64,000 bases of DNA from Datnioides undecimradiatus (GCA_008933995.1 WARS01000011.1:13731516-13795515); one strand, 5' to 3'; shown: positions 11,063 through 22,945, counted from the first letter of the stretch. Notes: generated from the letters alone by a model not told the origin. Numbers and translations are program-made.

Positions 11063-12068
11063 ATGTAGCGCCATCTTTGTCTTCACTTCCCGTGAAGGAG
11101 ACTCTTTATGGTTGACGCCTGTAAGGACTTTGGGACTCTTTCCACAAAAGTTTGGTTCCACCATATAACCCAGGACGTCATATTCCAACTCTTCCCCTCT
11201 GGAATATGTTTGTGGAAATGGACACAGAAATGGGAAAAAATTGGAAATGGACAAAGACATCCCTTATTTATCCACAAAAAGCCTCTTTGGAGGAGTGTCA
11301 AAGGAGTTCTGTCAACTTTTTAAATATGCCTTATATAAATGACTGCACTTATCGTTCACAATAACTTGTTTTAAAATGGATAATGGCTGAAAGTGTGAGC
11401 ATTGACACTTTATGTAGGTTGGCTGTTAAGTCTTTTTACATCATGAAGCCGACCTTTCCTCTACAGATAAAGTCACTGTTTGCTCAGAAATGTAGGCTTC
11501 ATATGATCTTTGATATTTTGGAAAATCTATCCTACAGTGCATTCCATAGCATGAGGTAAACAAGCAGCTGTGAAGGATAAGTGTATGAGTTTATAAAAAC
11601 GTCTTTTTGTCTTTCTTTACTTGCAGTTCAGTGGCATTTTCTTCTCTTTTCTTTTTACAATGAAGCACACCCTCTGTTTCAGAGATACAGTCAAAGCAAA
11701 TCTCACACATTCACACTCGATGTTATTAACAAACATCATAGAGCAAAGAGCAATTTATATCATGCTGAAATAATGTATCTGATAATTGGTATGTTTTTTT
11801 ATCTAATATACTATGGATGTTATTTGAAAAAAATAGAATTTTTGACCTGCAATCGATGCTTCGCTCCAAATCATAACATGAGCGCTATTAATACAATACC
11901 ACTTTCAAAATGTGTGCATGTTGACATTGTTACATGAAGGAAAAGTCTGCTACGATTCAAAAGTGTTTGGGAGTTTAGGCTCACGGATCCGTATTGGCAA
12001 AGCTTGAATGTAAAGCAACCCAGGGGAACAGGAAGTGAAACGAAAAACATATCAGATGTGCAGTTTCG

Positions 12069-12074
12069 AATAAA
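12069..12074 (+). terminator. cntn1: Poly(A) signal candidate 1
   Basis: AATAAA about 1.0 kb after the cntn1 stop, with TGTGTG- and TTTTT-containing sequence downstream. Confidence 0.35.
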
Positions 12075-13316
12075 AACTGCAGGAAACAATGTGTGACACC
12101 GGTTTTTCGATCGTTTGCCACATTTGTACAACCGTGCGGTGATCGAGGCTATGCTGCAACATCCGAGTCAATACTGAAACTCAGAACTGCTCCATGTTTG
12201 TGAACTAAACCTACGCTAAAAAACAAACAAACAAACGATCTTTTGTTTTGACTGTATCATTAGGACCTCAGTGGTACCCGCTGGTGCTTTGTGAAGAATG
12301 TTGGCATTTTATTTCGTGTGAACATTTCATCTCATTTATGGCTTTGTGTGAGGGTCACTATTAACAGTTACAGTGAACGGTAGCGACGCTCATGCCCTCC
12401 AATAATTGTGCAATGTCTGATTCATCTGTGGCTACTTTATATTTTCTAATAAGACAACTTGCCTAGCTCCTTTAACAGTGATCTAGTATATTTCATGTTT
12501 CATGATCTGGTTTTAGCAGAAAACAGAAGCAAAGCCATTCATGTTGATGTTGGCTTCATCTGCATTATATTTGTCTTTTTATTAACATGTGATCAGAGAT
12601 ATATAAACATTATCAACTGTTGTCGTTTTTGTTTATTATTATTATATTTGTATGTCATGACCCACCTCTAGCTGGACAGTTTAAAAGTTTATTTCCCTCG
12701 AATGGAGGAACAAATGCTGTGTTTTCAATTCCTCTGATTCATTTCTTGTATGACTGATGCTGGCCATGCTTCTACATTGTGACTATATCAACATCCACCA
12801 CAAAGTGCTTTTCCCCAGTTTCCCTTCATGCGACAAATCATAAAAAGAGTTGCCAAATGCATGAATGCCTTGAACTTTGACATCTTGGACGAAGCAGCAG
12901 CTCTACATTCTAACATGCATGACATTGGAGACGTAGTGGCACATTACTTTGCTACGAATCAGCATCATAGCAACTCTCGGCTTCATCTGAAATGCATTCC
13001 ATTCCTGAGTGACATCCCTTTACGTCAGAGACAGTGTAGACAGTGTCAGCCTAATATGTGCATTAGCTGCTAAGCTTCATTAAGCCAGTCATCTCGCAGG
13101 GAGAGGAGTTGTAGAGAGAAAACCTTAAACTGACTAAAGGAATCTCACTCATTAAAGTACAGAAATGGTCCTGCGGTCTCATGCACACGATGGTTGGGAT
13201 TTGATAGCATCACTGGTGGCAGTGGCGGCATGCTTGCTGAAGTTCAGCACTTCGCTGGACTTGAATGGGATTTCTGAGGGATGAAACTGGAACCTCTCAT
13301 TGGCTGGACAAGGAAC

Positions 13317-13322
13317 AATAAA
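13317..13322 (+). terminator. cntn1: Poly(A) signal candidate 2
   Basis: AATAAA about 2.25 kb after the cntn1 stop, followed by a dense GT-rich element at about 13,345-13,372. This is the stronger candidate for the transcript end. Confidence 0.45.
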
Positions 13323-13501
13323 AGTGTAGTTAACTATTGAAGTGCTCTGGTGTTTTCTCTGTTGTTTTGCAGGACTCAGCAGTGTGAGAACGGTTAAAAA
13401 CAGAATTTTGGCTGAGCTCTGCTGCGACTCAAGCATACAGTCTGTGCTGGTAGAAGTAATCAGATTCTTTACTCATAAAGCACTGACACCATGGAAAAAA
13501 A

Positions 13502-13955
13502 TAGTAGTAGCATCCATCCATCCATCCATCTTCTTCCACCTATCCGGGGCCAGGTCACGGGGCAGCAGCTTGAGCAGGGATGCCCAGACTTCTCTCTCCC
13601 TAGACACTTCCTCCAGCTCTTCCAGGAGGATCCCGAGGCGTTCCCGGGCCAGTCGAGAGACATAGTCCCTCCAACGTGTCCTGGGTCTTCCCCGGGGCCT
13701 CCTCCTGGTGGGACGTGTCCGGTAGGCATCCGAAACAGATGCCCGAGCCACCTCAGCTGGCTCCTCTCGATGTGGATGTGTGCTCTACTTTGAGCTCCCT
13801 CCAGGTGACAGAGCTTCTCACCCTATCATGAAGGGTGTGCCCTGCCACCCTGCAGAGGAAACCCATTTCAGCCGCTTGTATCCATGGTCTTGTCCTTTCG
13901 GTCATGACCCAAAGCTCACTTGGGGCGGGAACCCTCCTCCAACCTAGTAGTAGCA
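13502..13955. repeat. Target-site duplication flanking the LINE
   Basis: TAGTAGTAGCA occurs at 13,502-13,512 and again at 13,945-13,955, directly outside the two ends of the LINE fragment. The last two bases on the left may belong to the LINE tail, so the duplication is 9-11 bp. Confidence 0.6.
13511..13944 (-). mobile_element. 5'-truncated LINE (non-LTR retrotransposon) fragment
   Basis: On the minus strand, 13,751-13,530 reads RPRTRWRDYVSRLARERLGI, then LEELEEVSREREVWASLLKL and LLP. This is the C-terminal end of a reverse-transcriptase polyprotein typical of fish LINEs. It is followed by a GATG-repeat tail at 13,511-13,530, the kind described for Rex3-like elements. Upstream, 13,752-13,944 continues in other frames with similar GC-rich character, so the open frame is already broken. 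Most of the element is missing, so it cannot move by itself. The exact clade (Rex3/RTE versus another LINE) is uncertain. Confidence 0.75.
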
Positions 13956-14699
13956 GTAGAGTTGAATTATATGATATCAAAATACTTGACTGAATTAAAG
14001 CTACCTATGTGGCATATATTTATTGCATCAGTGTGCAAGAGCATACAGGTGAGGAACAGTTGGTTGGGTTGGGTTTTTGGGTTTTAAATATACCCATATA
14101 TTCGGTCTTTGTTGTACCACTACTACCATAAGGCTCTGTGGAACATTATTAGCCATGGAAAAACAATCACTCAAGGTCCATTTAGGAGCTGTTTTGGAGA
14201 TTTCAATCACATCACATGATCTTCTTTATCAGCCGAGGGAGTTTGTCCGGTTGCCAGGAAGATTTTTATGTGCACTTTATGTGGGACTTTTCCATTTTGG
14301 CTGAAAAGTTGAGCCCTAATGTTCTTGACCTTGGAAACAAGCTGAGAAAAGGTATCACCGCATAGGGACTGTTCAGTATGCAGATCCTGAGATTTCAATG
14401 ACAGCTCATGAGTTTTATCATAATAACAGCACTGAGAATTTGAATTATGGTTTTGTGCTACATTTATTATTTTGAACTATTGCGTTGAATTAAAAGCTGA
14501 TTTTAAAAAAAAAAGCACCAGTTAAAAGTTTTAGCTCACGGTAAGTCAGCCTGAGTTCACTGGTGAATTAATCATGAATTGAATCTGGATGGATTGCCAG
14601 CCTGAAATTCTGATGCTATTGGAAGATTGGAAATCCATCCATGAAAGCAAAAGCAATACATATTTCCAGTTCAGCCTGTCCAAAGTTTCACTTTAAACA

Positions 14700-14700
<1 letters not shown>

Positions 14701-14745
<45 letters not shown>
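14701..14745. repeat. (CT)n(CA)n microsatellite
   Basis: Five TC units followed by about 17 AC units. Confidence 0.95.
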
Positions 14746-14749
<4 letters not shown>

Positions 14750-16539
14750 GGGATGTGTCAAAAGTTGTGAGAGGTGCTCTCAAATTCAGACAGATTGTCC
14801 ACTGGGGTCAGACAACTGGCGGTCTCAGGTGCTTTCAGCCCTGCTCTTAGATGTGTCAACACTCCTGAGGTGGATTTAAATAAAAATCCAGTAAAAGATG
14901 AAGCTTTGCTGAAACAAAAAACTCTCAATGGCTTGTTTCCTTAGTCACTGCTGCCTCAGATTTAAAGTATTTAATACAGAACTGTAACTACAGACTAGAT
15001 ATATGTGAAATATCCATAGCGGTGTTTCAGCTCTTGCATAGCAAATAAAGGAAAACCAGAGCATCATTCATGATTTAAGAGCACATGTCTTTATCAGCTC
15101 AAGCAGTTGCAACAAGTCCTCAATTTATGTGTGGGGTTTTGTTTTTAAACCAAGCCTCTCCAAAAGAAAGCTATTCTGTTTCAGTACCAAATGTATCAGA
15201 GATAGCGTTTCAATCTGTCCTCCATTACAGATAAGGCCAACTTTGTCAATGTTTAGTTTTTCAGGCAGAAACAGCTGTTGGAGTTTTGTCTCCTATCAGG
15301 TATCCAGCAGATGAAAAGTAGATGGGTATCGCTTCTCTTCATGGATTAGGTCGGACCAAATGAATCAGATTTTAGATCCTTATTGAGCTTTAGGTTCATC
15401 TCTCCATTTCAATCAGGGGTCTTTATGGTTAATGGAAATCAGCTCGCAGAGAGAAGAAAAGACACAGATAACTTTTTTCCCCCCACTGGCTTATCTGTCC
15501 GAGCATATGGCCTGTGTGATAGGTCTGACCCCAGGTGGCTGTCTAACACTTTCTCCAAAACACACTCACAATCATTGTTCCCCTGGCTGCTGCTTGCTTC
15601 AGTCTGACCGCTCCTCCACATCACATCCAACAGACTTTAACCTCATTCAGCACTGGAAACATAGCTTTTTTGCTGACAGTTGATTTAAAATGATTTAATT
15701 TAACTTCACGTTATAAGGAAATACAAGAGCTACTATTTCATTTGCAGTGATTGACGGGAAGGAAAAATACATTCCTCTGACCTCCTTGTGCATGTGTTTT
15801 GGCAGACAGGTGTGCTGTCCCAGGACAGATTGTGCTATTGTCTTTGTAAATCTACACCTGTTCTATGACAGCTCAGACAACACAAAACATACTTTAAAGT
15901 GGTGCACAGCAGACTAGAACCAGACCGCTTCACTGGGAGACCTGAAACGTGACGCCCTCTCTGTGATGCCTGCAGTATGTCATGCTGTGTCAGGCTGTAA
16001 GACTGGCTTGAACTTATGCAGAAAGCCTGTATGAAGTGAAGGTCTCCTTGCAGATATAGTGTTACAGGCCAGGGTTTAGCCACTGAAGGATCATCATCCC
16101 CTTGAGACAGGTTTCACTGACACATCATCACTGCAGATGCCAGAAACTAAATTCATTTGATAGGTTTAAAAGGATGCACAATAAAAAACAAACGAAATGA
16201 AAAAAACTGTGATAATGTCATGATGGAAACTGTTTAAAGCTCAATAATCGAGTTATTTGAGAGGTCTGCTGCTAAGTAAATGGCATTTGAAAGTGTGTGA
16301 GAGAATGAGCGACCTCTGCTGGTGTGGATTTATAACACACGTTAAGTTCACAACATCTATCACAGCTGCACAAAATTAAATCACATATCACAAAATCATC
16401 TAGCCTTAACAAAAACCCTTCAAAGAGCGTAAAGATGGCTGCACTGCAGTTAAAATTAGGTCTAATACTTTTCGTGGTTTGTGTGAGCATCAGGAGAAAC
16501 TCAGTGACCCCGGCCAGACAGGGCAGAAGTGAGTCAGCA

Positions 16540-17060
16540 GGGTGAAGTTTACTGCGCACACAGATCTCCCTCTGCAGAGCAACATCTCATCTCATGTCGT
16601 GCGAGAAGTGGCGCAGCCCCTCAGCTCAGCGTGAGCTGCGCAGACGGCTCAAACTTTTTAAGTGCACGTACGCTTTCATGTGCTCAGACTTGTAAAAAAA
16701 AAAAACAACCCAACTTTGCACAAACTCTTTGAGCTGCGCAGGAGAGTCGTCTGCGCAAACTATGTGCGCTGATTGCCAAACTCTTTGCGGAGAAAAGGAC
16801 TCAGTCTGCCAAGTTTTAAACCCGGGCGGGATGGAGTCGCGAACAAAGCCGGAGACAAGTCATCGCGGTGAAAGTGTTTGTCAGAAAGGATGCGGGCTTC
16901 TGTTGTCCGATGAGGACATCAGGAACGGGGAGCACAATTGTGTGGACGCGCTACGCTTTGTCACCGACGCGCTGGAAGGAAGAAGCGCCACTCTGGAGCA
17001 TGAAGCCCGGATGGCGAGGCTCAGGTGGAACAGGAGGGAGCAGTCCCTGTTAGCCCAGGT
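16540..17060 (+). promoter_or_regulatory. pdzrn4: CpG-enriched 5' region of pdzrn4
   Basis: CpG dinucleotides are clearly denser here than in the surrounding AT-rich DNA (for example GTGCGAGAAGTGGCGCAG, GCGCAGACGG and CACGTACGC). The stretch covers the presumed 5' UTR and first coding exon. This is the usual setting of a promoter. No TATA box sits at a convincing distance, and the start of transcription is not visible. Confidence 0.5.
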
Positions 17061-17172
17061 GACAACTCTGCAGAACGAGGCCCAGCTCGCTGCTCTCAAG
17101 TACCAACGAAGACTGCACCAGTACATGCTGCACATCAACAGTATTGCAGAGCAGGTCATTGGGTACTACAAG
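16762..17172 (+). CDS. pdzrn4: pdzrn4 exon 1: zinc-finger remnant and coiled coil
   Basis: 137 codons ending TAC-AAG|GTGAGT. The exon ends at the same point relative to the coiled coil as the large first exon of mammalian PDZRN3 (from memory). The first 39 residues (MCADCQTLC then a basic/polar stretch) have no counterpart I recognise. Possible internal acceptors at 16,741 and 16,884 have weak pyrimidine tracts, so an upstream exon cannot be fully excluded. Confidence 0.78.
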
Positions 17173-17411
17173 GTGAGTTTTGATGTGTGGATGTGGTGCA
17201 ACAGCCGGGCCAATAATATTAATGATTGCACTTTTTGCCAGAAGTGAATGTCTAACAGCCTAGAGCAAAGCCTGACTGATAATCTTCACATGTCTTTGTT
17301 TGTTGGCTGGATTAGAGTGACTCGAGGACGACTGCTGACATGCAGAGCCAGATATCAGAGAGAGAGACATGTGCAGGTGGAGAGCAGCAGGAGCAGCCCA
17401 GAGCACCTGAG
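16762..17411 (+). CDS. pdzrn4: PDZ domain-containing RING finger protein 4-like, N-terminal 169 residues (2 exons, 3' partial)
   Basis: Exons 16762-17172 and 17316-17411 give 169 residues ending in phase 0; the PDZ exons lie beyond the window. Residues 40-60 (CQKGCGLLLSDEDI to GEHNC) match the TRAF-type zinc-finger remnant of PDZRN3 (CQEGCGLPL, recalled). Residues about 66-132 are a coiled coil (RREQSLLAQVTTLQNEAQLA, then LKYQRRLHQYM) matching the segment before PDZ1 in PDZRN3/PDZRN4; the QYM-H step is closer to PDZRN4. Family members are intracellular scaffold/E3-type proteins with RING, TRAF-zinc-finger and two PDZ domains. The RING is absent here. An in-frame TAA at 16,693-16,695 precedes the first ATG (16,762). 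A second ATG at 16,831 has a better Kozak context (GGCGGGATGG). Position downstream of cntn1 in the same orientation supports pdzrn4 over pdzrn3. Confidence 0.8.
17316..17411 (+). CDS. pdzrn4: pdzrn4 exon 2: polar linker
   Basis: The acceptor TGGATTAG ends at 17,315 and the donor CCTGAG|GTAAGA follows 17,411. It is 96 nt, phase 0 at both ends, with an open frame SDSRTTADMQSQISERETCA, then GGEQQEQPRAPE. This is a low-complexity acidic/glutamine linker that fits between the coiled coil and PDZ1. The support is splice sites and frame only. The sequence itself is not conserved in my memory, and the exon could be skipped without a frame change. Confidence 0.6.
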
Positions 17412-19225
17412 GTAAGAGAAGCACACTCAGCGCTCACAGCCTTCCCTTCTTAAACCCTACTGCTGGAAACGCTACCATTTATGGCTCATTCATAAAAGTT
17501 TTAGACCATAAGCTCAGGTGTGCTTCTCCAAAATGCCCCGAGGCAGCAGTGTGTTTTTACTTTATCTGCCTGTATCACTGGTGCTGCCCATGAACACACT
17601 TCCCAGTTCTGTTGGTATTAGGACTACTGTTTTGTTTTTGTTTTATTGTAGAAAACACAGCAGCATCTTGTGCATCGGGACTTTGCTTCTCCACTCTGTT
17701 TCACCTGCTGCCTCAGCTCAGGCTTTACCCTGCTGCCAGACAGTTGTTTGTGTAAATGTTGACTTTGGGATCACAGTGAATGCTGCGGAGTGGTAGCAAT
17801 GTCTTCACTCAGACAGCTTATACAAGGTAATCTCTCCTCGCACCTTGTTTGCCATTTGATGGCGTCTCTCTTTCTCACAGCAAGAGGTAGTATTTGTTCT
17901 ACTATGCTAAAAAACGTATATATGTTTTCCTCCATATTCTTGTAGTCATCAGTTTCCACCTCAGTGTCCTAATTAAAGCTCTATCACAGCTTCTGAACTC
18001 CCTGGTGGAGTCTGTCCATTCCCTAAGATTTCAACTGTTTTGCCCATCTGTCTGACTTGAGACGTGTGTTCATCTTGGGTGTCAGCTGATCTAATGTTGC
18101 TGGTCTGGCTATTGTCCTACCTTTTAGAAAAGTTAGGGGTTGGGACGCCTTATCACATTTCACTTACAGCCAATGCATCCTAACTGCAGTCCAGCAAGGC
18201 CAAGAAAAACAAAAAAACCCACCATTTTTATTGTGCTTTATATTGAAAGCAAAGTATGGAAAATGGTTTATTTATGCAAACAATATATTATCGAGCATCC
18301 TCAACAGGTGCTCTTTGCACTGCCTGAGCCGTGTATTGACACTTTGCACCTGCCTGCTGAAAATAAAAAATACTGAATAACAAAGAGTCCCAGTTTTCGT
18401 TTTAACAGCTTGAATTAAATGTTAATCATCGCCTTTTTGCCCCTGTGCTTTTGAATAATTTGGGCTTAATGGGCTAAACAATATGGACACGTTTCGAACG
18501 GCTCCTGAGTCTTTTGTTGTTGCAGGGAATAATTTATTAAGCCTCCCCACATGGCTGCCAAATCTAATAATAGCTCATGTTTTAGCAAGCACACAAGGTA
18601 GCCCAGAAGTTTGCTTTGCGTGTTGTGTTTGGGTTTCTGTCGAGGGTGGATGGGTTTAATGGTGGTAATGGTCACATAAAGTATCTCTCTAATTGCCTGC
18701 AGCATGCTGAGAGTGCAACAGACTCACTTTTGATTAATGTGGAAAACTGTTCAGTCTCCTCTGCCAGCGCCGGGCAGCATCGCAGCATCTATTTTCAGCC
18801 CTTTTTTCCCCCTCTGAAGACTTTGCTCTAATGCGTCTTTAATAGTTTTCTCACTCTGTGTTTTCGTCTCCCGCTTTCCAAATGGTTTTTCCAATACTTG
18901 TGAGAGCTGGTTGCAGTTGATCAAACAAAGTTTTTACAGTTTAGTGGAAATCCACTTCGCTGGCAAAGTGATGGGGCTTTGAGTCTGCGTGGACAATAGA
19001 GTTGGATGACTAGTACACAGCCCAGTAGCAGTTATGGATCGTCACATTCAAAGTCCCTTTGTGCGGTTGGAAAGCAGACCTAATTGACCCTTTGCTGATC
19101 CCCTTTAGTTACCGCTTTTCAAGCTGTCTGTCATAGCGTGCGCCACCAGAAAGGAGATGTAATTTTTAGAACAATGGCTCCTTGATTTTAGACGGAGGTG
19201 GACAAAAGCCGGCTTCTCATTAATG

Positions 19226-19253
19226 GTCGGTGACCGTCGGTGACTGTCGGTAG
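19226..19253. repeat. Short 10-bp tandem repeat
   Basis: GTCGGTGACC, GTCGGTGACT and a partial GTCGGTAG follow one another: 2.8 copies. Confidence 0.7.
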
Positions 19254-21691
19254 CAGATTTCAGGTCTGTGTCAACTAAATTTAGCTTCGTCTTGTGATTT
19301 GGTTGAACAACTTCCCTCCACGGGTTGCTTTCTTATATTTACTAAGAAATAAACACTGATATGATACTCATGTGTCCATGACCACAAATATTGGCTCATA
19401 TAACTGTCTCATTGGGCTCTAGTTCTAACACATCTCTTTGGATGCTTAGTGTAGAAGAAAACACAGGAACACATTTGTGCTTCGAGGACGTGGATTAAAT
19501 GCATGTAACTCTAACTCGGCCATTGAGTTTACCCGGGTTTGTTGCAGGGGCAGAGCTGTTAACGTGGCCATAAACTCTGATGATATCACCTAGCACCGAG
19601 GATTGTTTCCCACAGCGTTACACAATTGCGGCAGTTCCGAAAGGGATTTTCTCTACCATAACCGCATTTTCCCACAAAATGATCTAGTTAGGTGGTGTTG
19701 ATGATAAGCTGCTTGCTCACTACTCCTTGACTAATACCAGTTTTGCAGCTTGAGTACAAGCAGAGGAATAAACTTTTATTCTCTTCCAAACAATTGTGTT
19801 GTTGTGTTTGGTTTTGGAAAAGCTGAAAAGAGACACCACCCTCCAAACTCTTTAAATGCTGAGTATCGCTCTTACTGTAGCCCCGTGCACAGGCCTGCCG
19901 TGCCAAGTTAGAGTTTCTAAGCTATGATTGGATGATTGTTCTGAGAACGGGTTTAGCGAACCATCAACTGATGTGCTGTTTGGCTGAGTTAACTGAGTTA
20001 CACCTTATTTTAAGGCGTCCAAACTTTTTTGTATTGAGAATATTGTCCCACAGGTTTGTGGACAGTCACTTCATTGTTAAAAACACAATCAAAGATTCCT
20101 TTGAGTCTGTTATTGAAGTGGCTTCAGCGCCGAGCAGGTCCACAGATGCCAGCTCAATTGTTGCTGATCCTGGTGGCAGCCGGAGAGAACAACTTGCTGA
20201 GAGCTTGTTCTGTGAAAACAGGGGCGGAAAGCTACTGTGGGCTGCTGTTAAGACTACGACTTCAGGCGAGCCATGCCATATTTTTCCACGTACCTCAGAG
20301 ATGTACTGATCTAGATCCAGGTGATTGTCTCCTCTAGCTTCTGACAGTGAATAGAGTCGGTGGCTGCTGGTGACTCAGCCTGTTCTGCCGTGATGAAAAG
20401 GGATAATGGAAGCAAGACGCAGCTTCGAAGCTGCAACGGGATTAGTCACCATTGCTAAAACAAACCGTCGTCTTCATTTGCCCGTGTAATTTGCTCGCAT
20501 GTTTGTTTTAAAACCAGATGAATACACAAATGAAACCGCAGGTGATGTAAAACAGTCCCACTCATCCTCCTGTCTGCAGCCAAGATCCCCCCAAATCCTC
20601 GCTTGAACATGGAGTCACCTAAAAAGTTTGGAAACTTAGGAAATATCTTCTATGAATTCACAACAAATCATTCTTTTCTTCATCCGTTACCAAAGCTGTG
20701 TAACAGTGTCGTCTTCACAGGACAGTTAATGTCTATTAGGCTGACTTGAATTGTGCCTGTGACACCTCAGCAGAGGACCACTGACGGAAACACTGAGGCC
20801 TTTTCACCTGTCCGACTGAGAGTACAGCAGCGCCTGTTTATTCATCTTTTTGTTCAGAACAGCAGAAAAGAAAGGTGAGGGGAGGAGGGGCGAGCACTGA
20901 GGTGGGAGTACACAACTCGAGTATCGGCCTCATCAAAATCCAATCTTGCGTGACAGGCGGGGACGAAAGCAGGCCAGTTTGTTGGATTCCATAACAAAAG
21001 ATGATAAGAAAAGATTGCTTCGTGACAAGAGAAAAGATAGATTTATGACCTCTGCTTTTATGTCAGTTGATTTGATTTTTTCTTTTTGCCCAGACCGAGT
21101 CCCAAAATAAAATGATAAATAACAAGCCAACGTCTTTTTCCCATTGAAGATGGGTGTTGCCGTGGCTGGGAAAAAAAAAATCTGTAATTTCAGTACCTGG
21201 GAAATATGGAAAAAAACGTTTTTATATGTTGCTGCAAACAAAGGCAGATGTCTAATGGTCAAATCAGTTGGGCACACAGTGGTACATGTCTTTTTACTGC
21301 CCGTCTAGACAGCTTTATAGTCACTTTGTGCTCCGATTCCCCAAAGCGCTTTGTTGAAAAAGGTGGAGAGCAGTTGTATTCAGAGTAAATGGCATAAAGT
21401 CAGTTGGTTTACAGCTCGCTTCCGAGCTTCGCTCACATCTGAGAGCTCAAGAAAATGGGATTGGTAGATATGTAAACCGAGTCAGTCCAACGGTCCCTTT
21501 CAACTTGTGCTGGTCAGGGTGTAAATATGTGGTTTCTGTGTGCTTTAGCCCCCCGGAGGCGTTTTTCTGTACCTGTTCTGCTCTGTTTGGGACGTCATTT
21601 ACACAAAATTTACATGGCAGCTGTTTATCCTTTTGCCTGTGAGACAGGGACCGCCCTGCTCACCATTTCCTATTTCCTTTCCAATTCGGCA

Positions 21692-21692
<1 letters not shown>

Positions 21693-21737
<45 letters not shown>
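21693..21737. repeat. (AC)n microsatellite
   Basis: About 22 AC units without interruption. Confidence 0.95.
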
Positions 21738-21738
<1 letters not shown>

Positions 21739-22932
21739 CGAGCTGCTAAAACAAACTTCATCTTGCATTAATTTAGATTTATCATTTCAAGATAAATTTA
21801 ATTTAGATAAACGCATAACTATTCAATGCCTCTTTAGCAGCATTTAGACCTCTTGTTTAAAGTCTTACTCCTGCTTAACTCCATGCATATTTATAGGAAT
21901 TTCATTAGTTGAAGGAATTTGCAATATTTTCGTAGGTGTTGGTTTGGCAAACGAGATGTTTTTCCAAAGCTCTTGGCAAGCGCCTCTGTTAGTTAGTAAG
22001 GCAGATATTGAGATTAGGATATTTCAGATTCCAAGGTCGTGGATATGGACCAACCAAAAGCAGTGGCTGTAGTTATGTACCTTTTTGTGGGTTTTGTCCT
22101 TAGGTGTGTACGTCTGTTGGTGTGTGTGTTTGCATGTATTTACCCAAGCAGTCCAGGTCTGTTGTTTTAGGCAGGAGGCGTGAAAAAGAAAACTGTTCCG
22201 CTAAAGACCACCGCGCTCGTAAAGAGGAGCACTCTGGGCAAATTCGTCCCTACCTGCTGAAAGGCCCCCTTTTTTAAATGTCCGTGGGATGTTGGCTAGT
22301 TTAGTCTGCGGAGTGTAATTCATAGTGACTTGAACTCGGATGAACTGTTTTGATTTTCACACTTTGATGATAAATTATGTTCCTAATTAGATGCGTTTAC
22401 TGAAAACATCTGCAAAGTGAGAATATACAGCCAGGAGTCTGACACAGCAGTAAATATTTTTTTAATGATCGTTATAATAATGGTCTGTTATTCTGGAGGA
22501 TTCCCTACTTTCTCTTATTTCATGTGGATGAAACATTAGAAATCAGTATAATGCTCTACAATTCAATAATTCAGCTAATAACGAAAAGTGAATTTCATCA
22601 TTTTCTACAGCAACTCTTCAGTTCCAATGCTTAGTACAGTAACTCATTCTTGCTTAATGTGAGAAATCTATCTAGTCAATCAACAGAAACTCAATTAATC
22701 ATTTTATGTCATTGTTACTTGACAGTATAGAACAACCACTTAACTGATTTAATTCAGAAAACCATCAGAAGAAGACGGCAGGCAGCAGCGTTGATGCATT
22801 TTGACACAGTTTTGGTACCGCATGCGCTTACAACATCTTCCAGACTTAATTTATATGCTTGTGTGTTTTATTCTGTGTAGGTTTTCTACAATAAGATCCC
22901 TGTATCGACTTTTCACCCCTGTTCGTTGTGTG

Positions 22933-22945
22933 CCCCCCCCCCCCC
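22933..22945. repeat. Poly-C run
   Basis: Thirteen consecutive C residues. Such runs are prone to length errors in assemblies. Confidence 0.9.

Larger units (their letters stand above)
11063..13340 (+). other. cntn1: Candidate cntn1 3' UTR
   Basis: Sequence after the cntn1 stop with no further coding exon. AATAAA hexamers occur at 12,069-12,074 and 13,317-13,322. Both are followed by GT/T-rich sequence, and the second has a particularly strong GT-rich stretch within about 50 bp. A 3' UTR of about 1.0 or 2.3 kb would follow. The 118-residue open frame at 11,581-11,937 is AT-rich and not recognised as a protein. The true end needs transcript data. Confidence 0.45.
13453..13990. repeat. Old dispersed repeat interrupted by a LINE (probable)
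   Basis: The sequence before the LINE (AGTAATCAGATTCTTTACTC at 13,457-13,476) and after it (ATCAAAATACTTGACTGAA at about 13,976-13,994) resembles, from memory, a short non-autonomous element abundant in percomorph fish. The same family seems present at 24,474-24,740. Boundaries are approximate. Confidence 0.35.
13341..16540. other. Intergenic region between cntn1 and pdzrn4
   Basis: About 3.2 kb with no supported exon on either strand. It holds the LINE fragment at 13,511-13,944 and its flanking old repeat, and the CT/CA microsatellite at 14,701-14,745. I looked for a RING-finger exon (Cys-x2-Cys, Cys-Gly-His patterns) that could belong to pdzrn4 and saw none. Confidence 0.7.

Noticed and set aside
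13237..13257. RE1/NRSF-like site (TTCAGCAC...) near the cntn1 3' end
   Set aside because: Only the left half-site matches. The right half does not fit the consensus.
16729..16761. Extension of the pdzrn4 frame upstream of ATG 16,762
   Set aside because: The codon at 16,729 is TTG, which is not a normal eukaryotic start. The frame closes at TAA 16,693-16,695.
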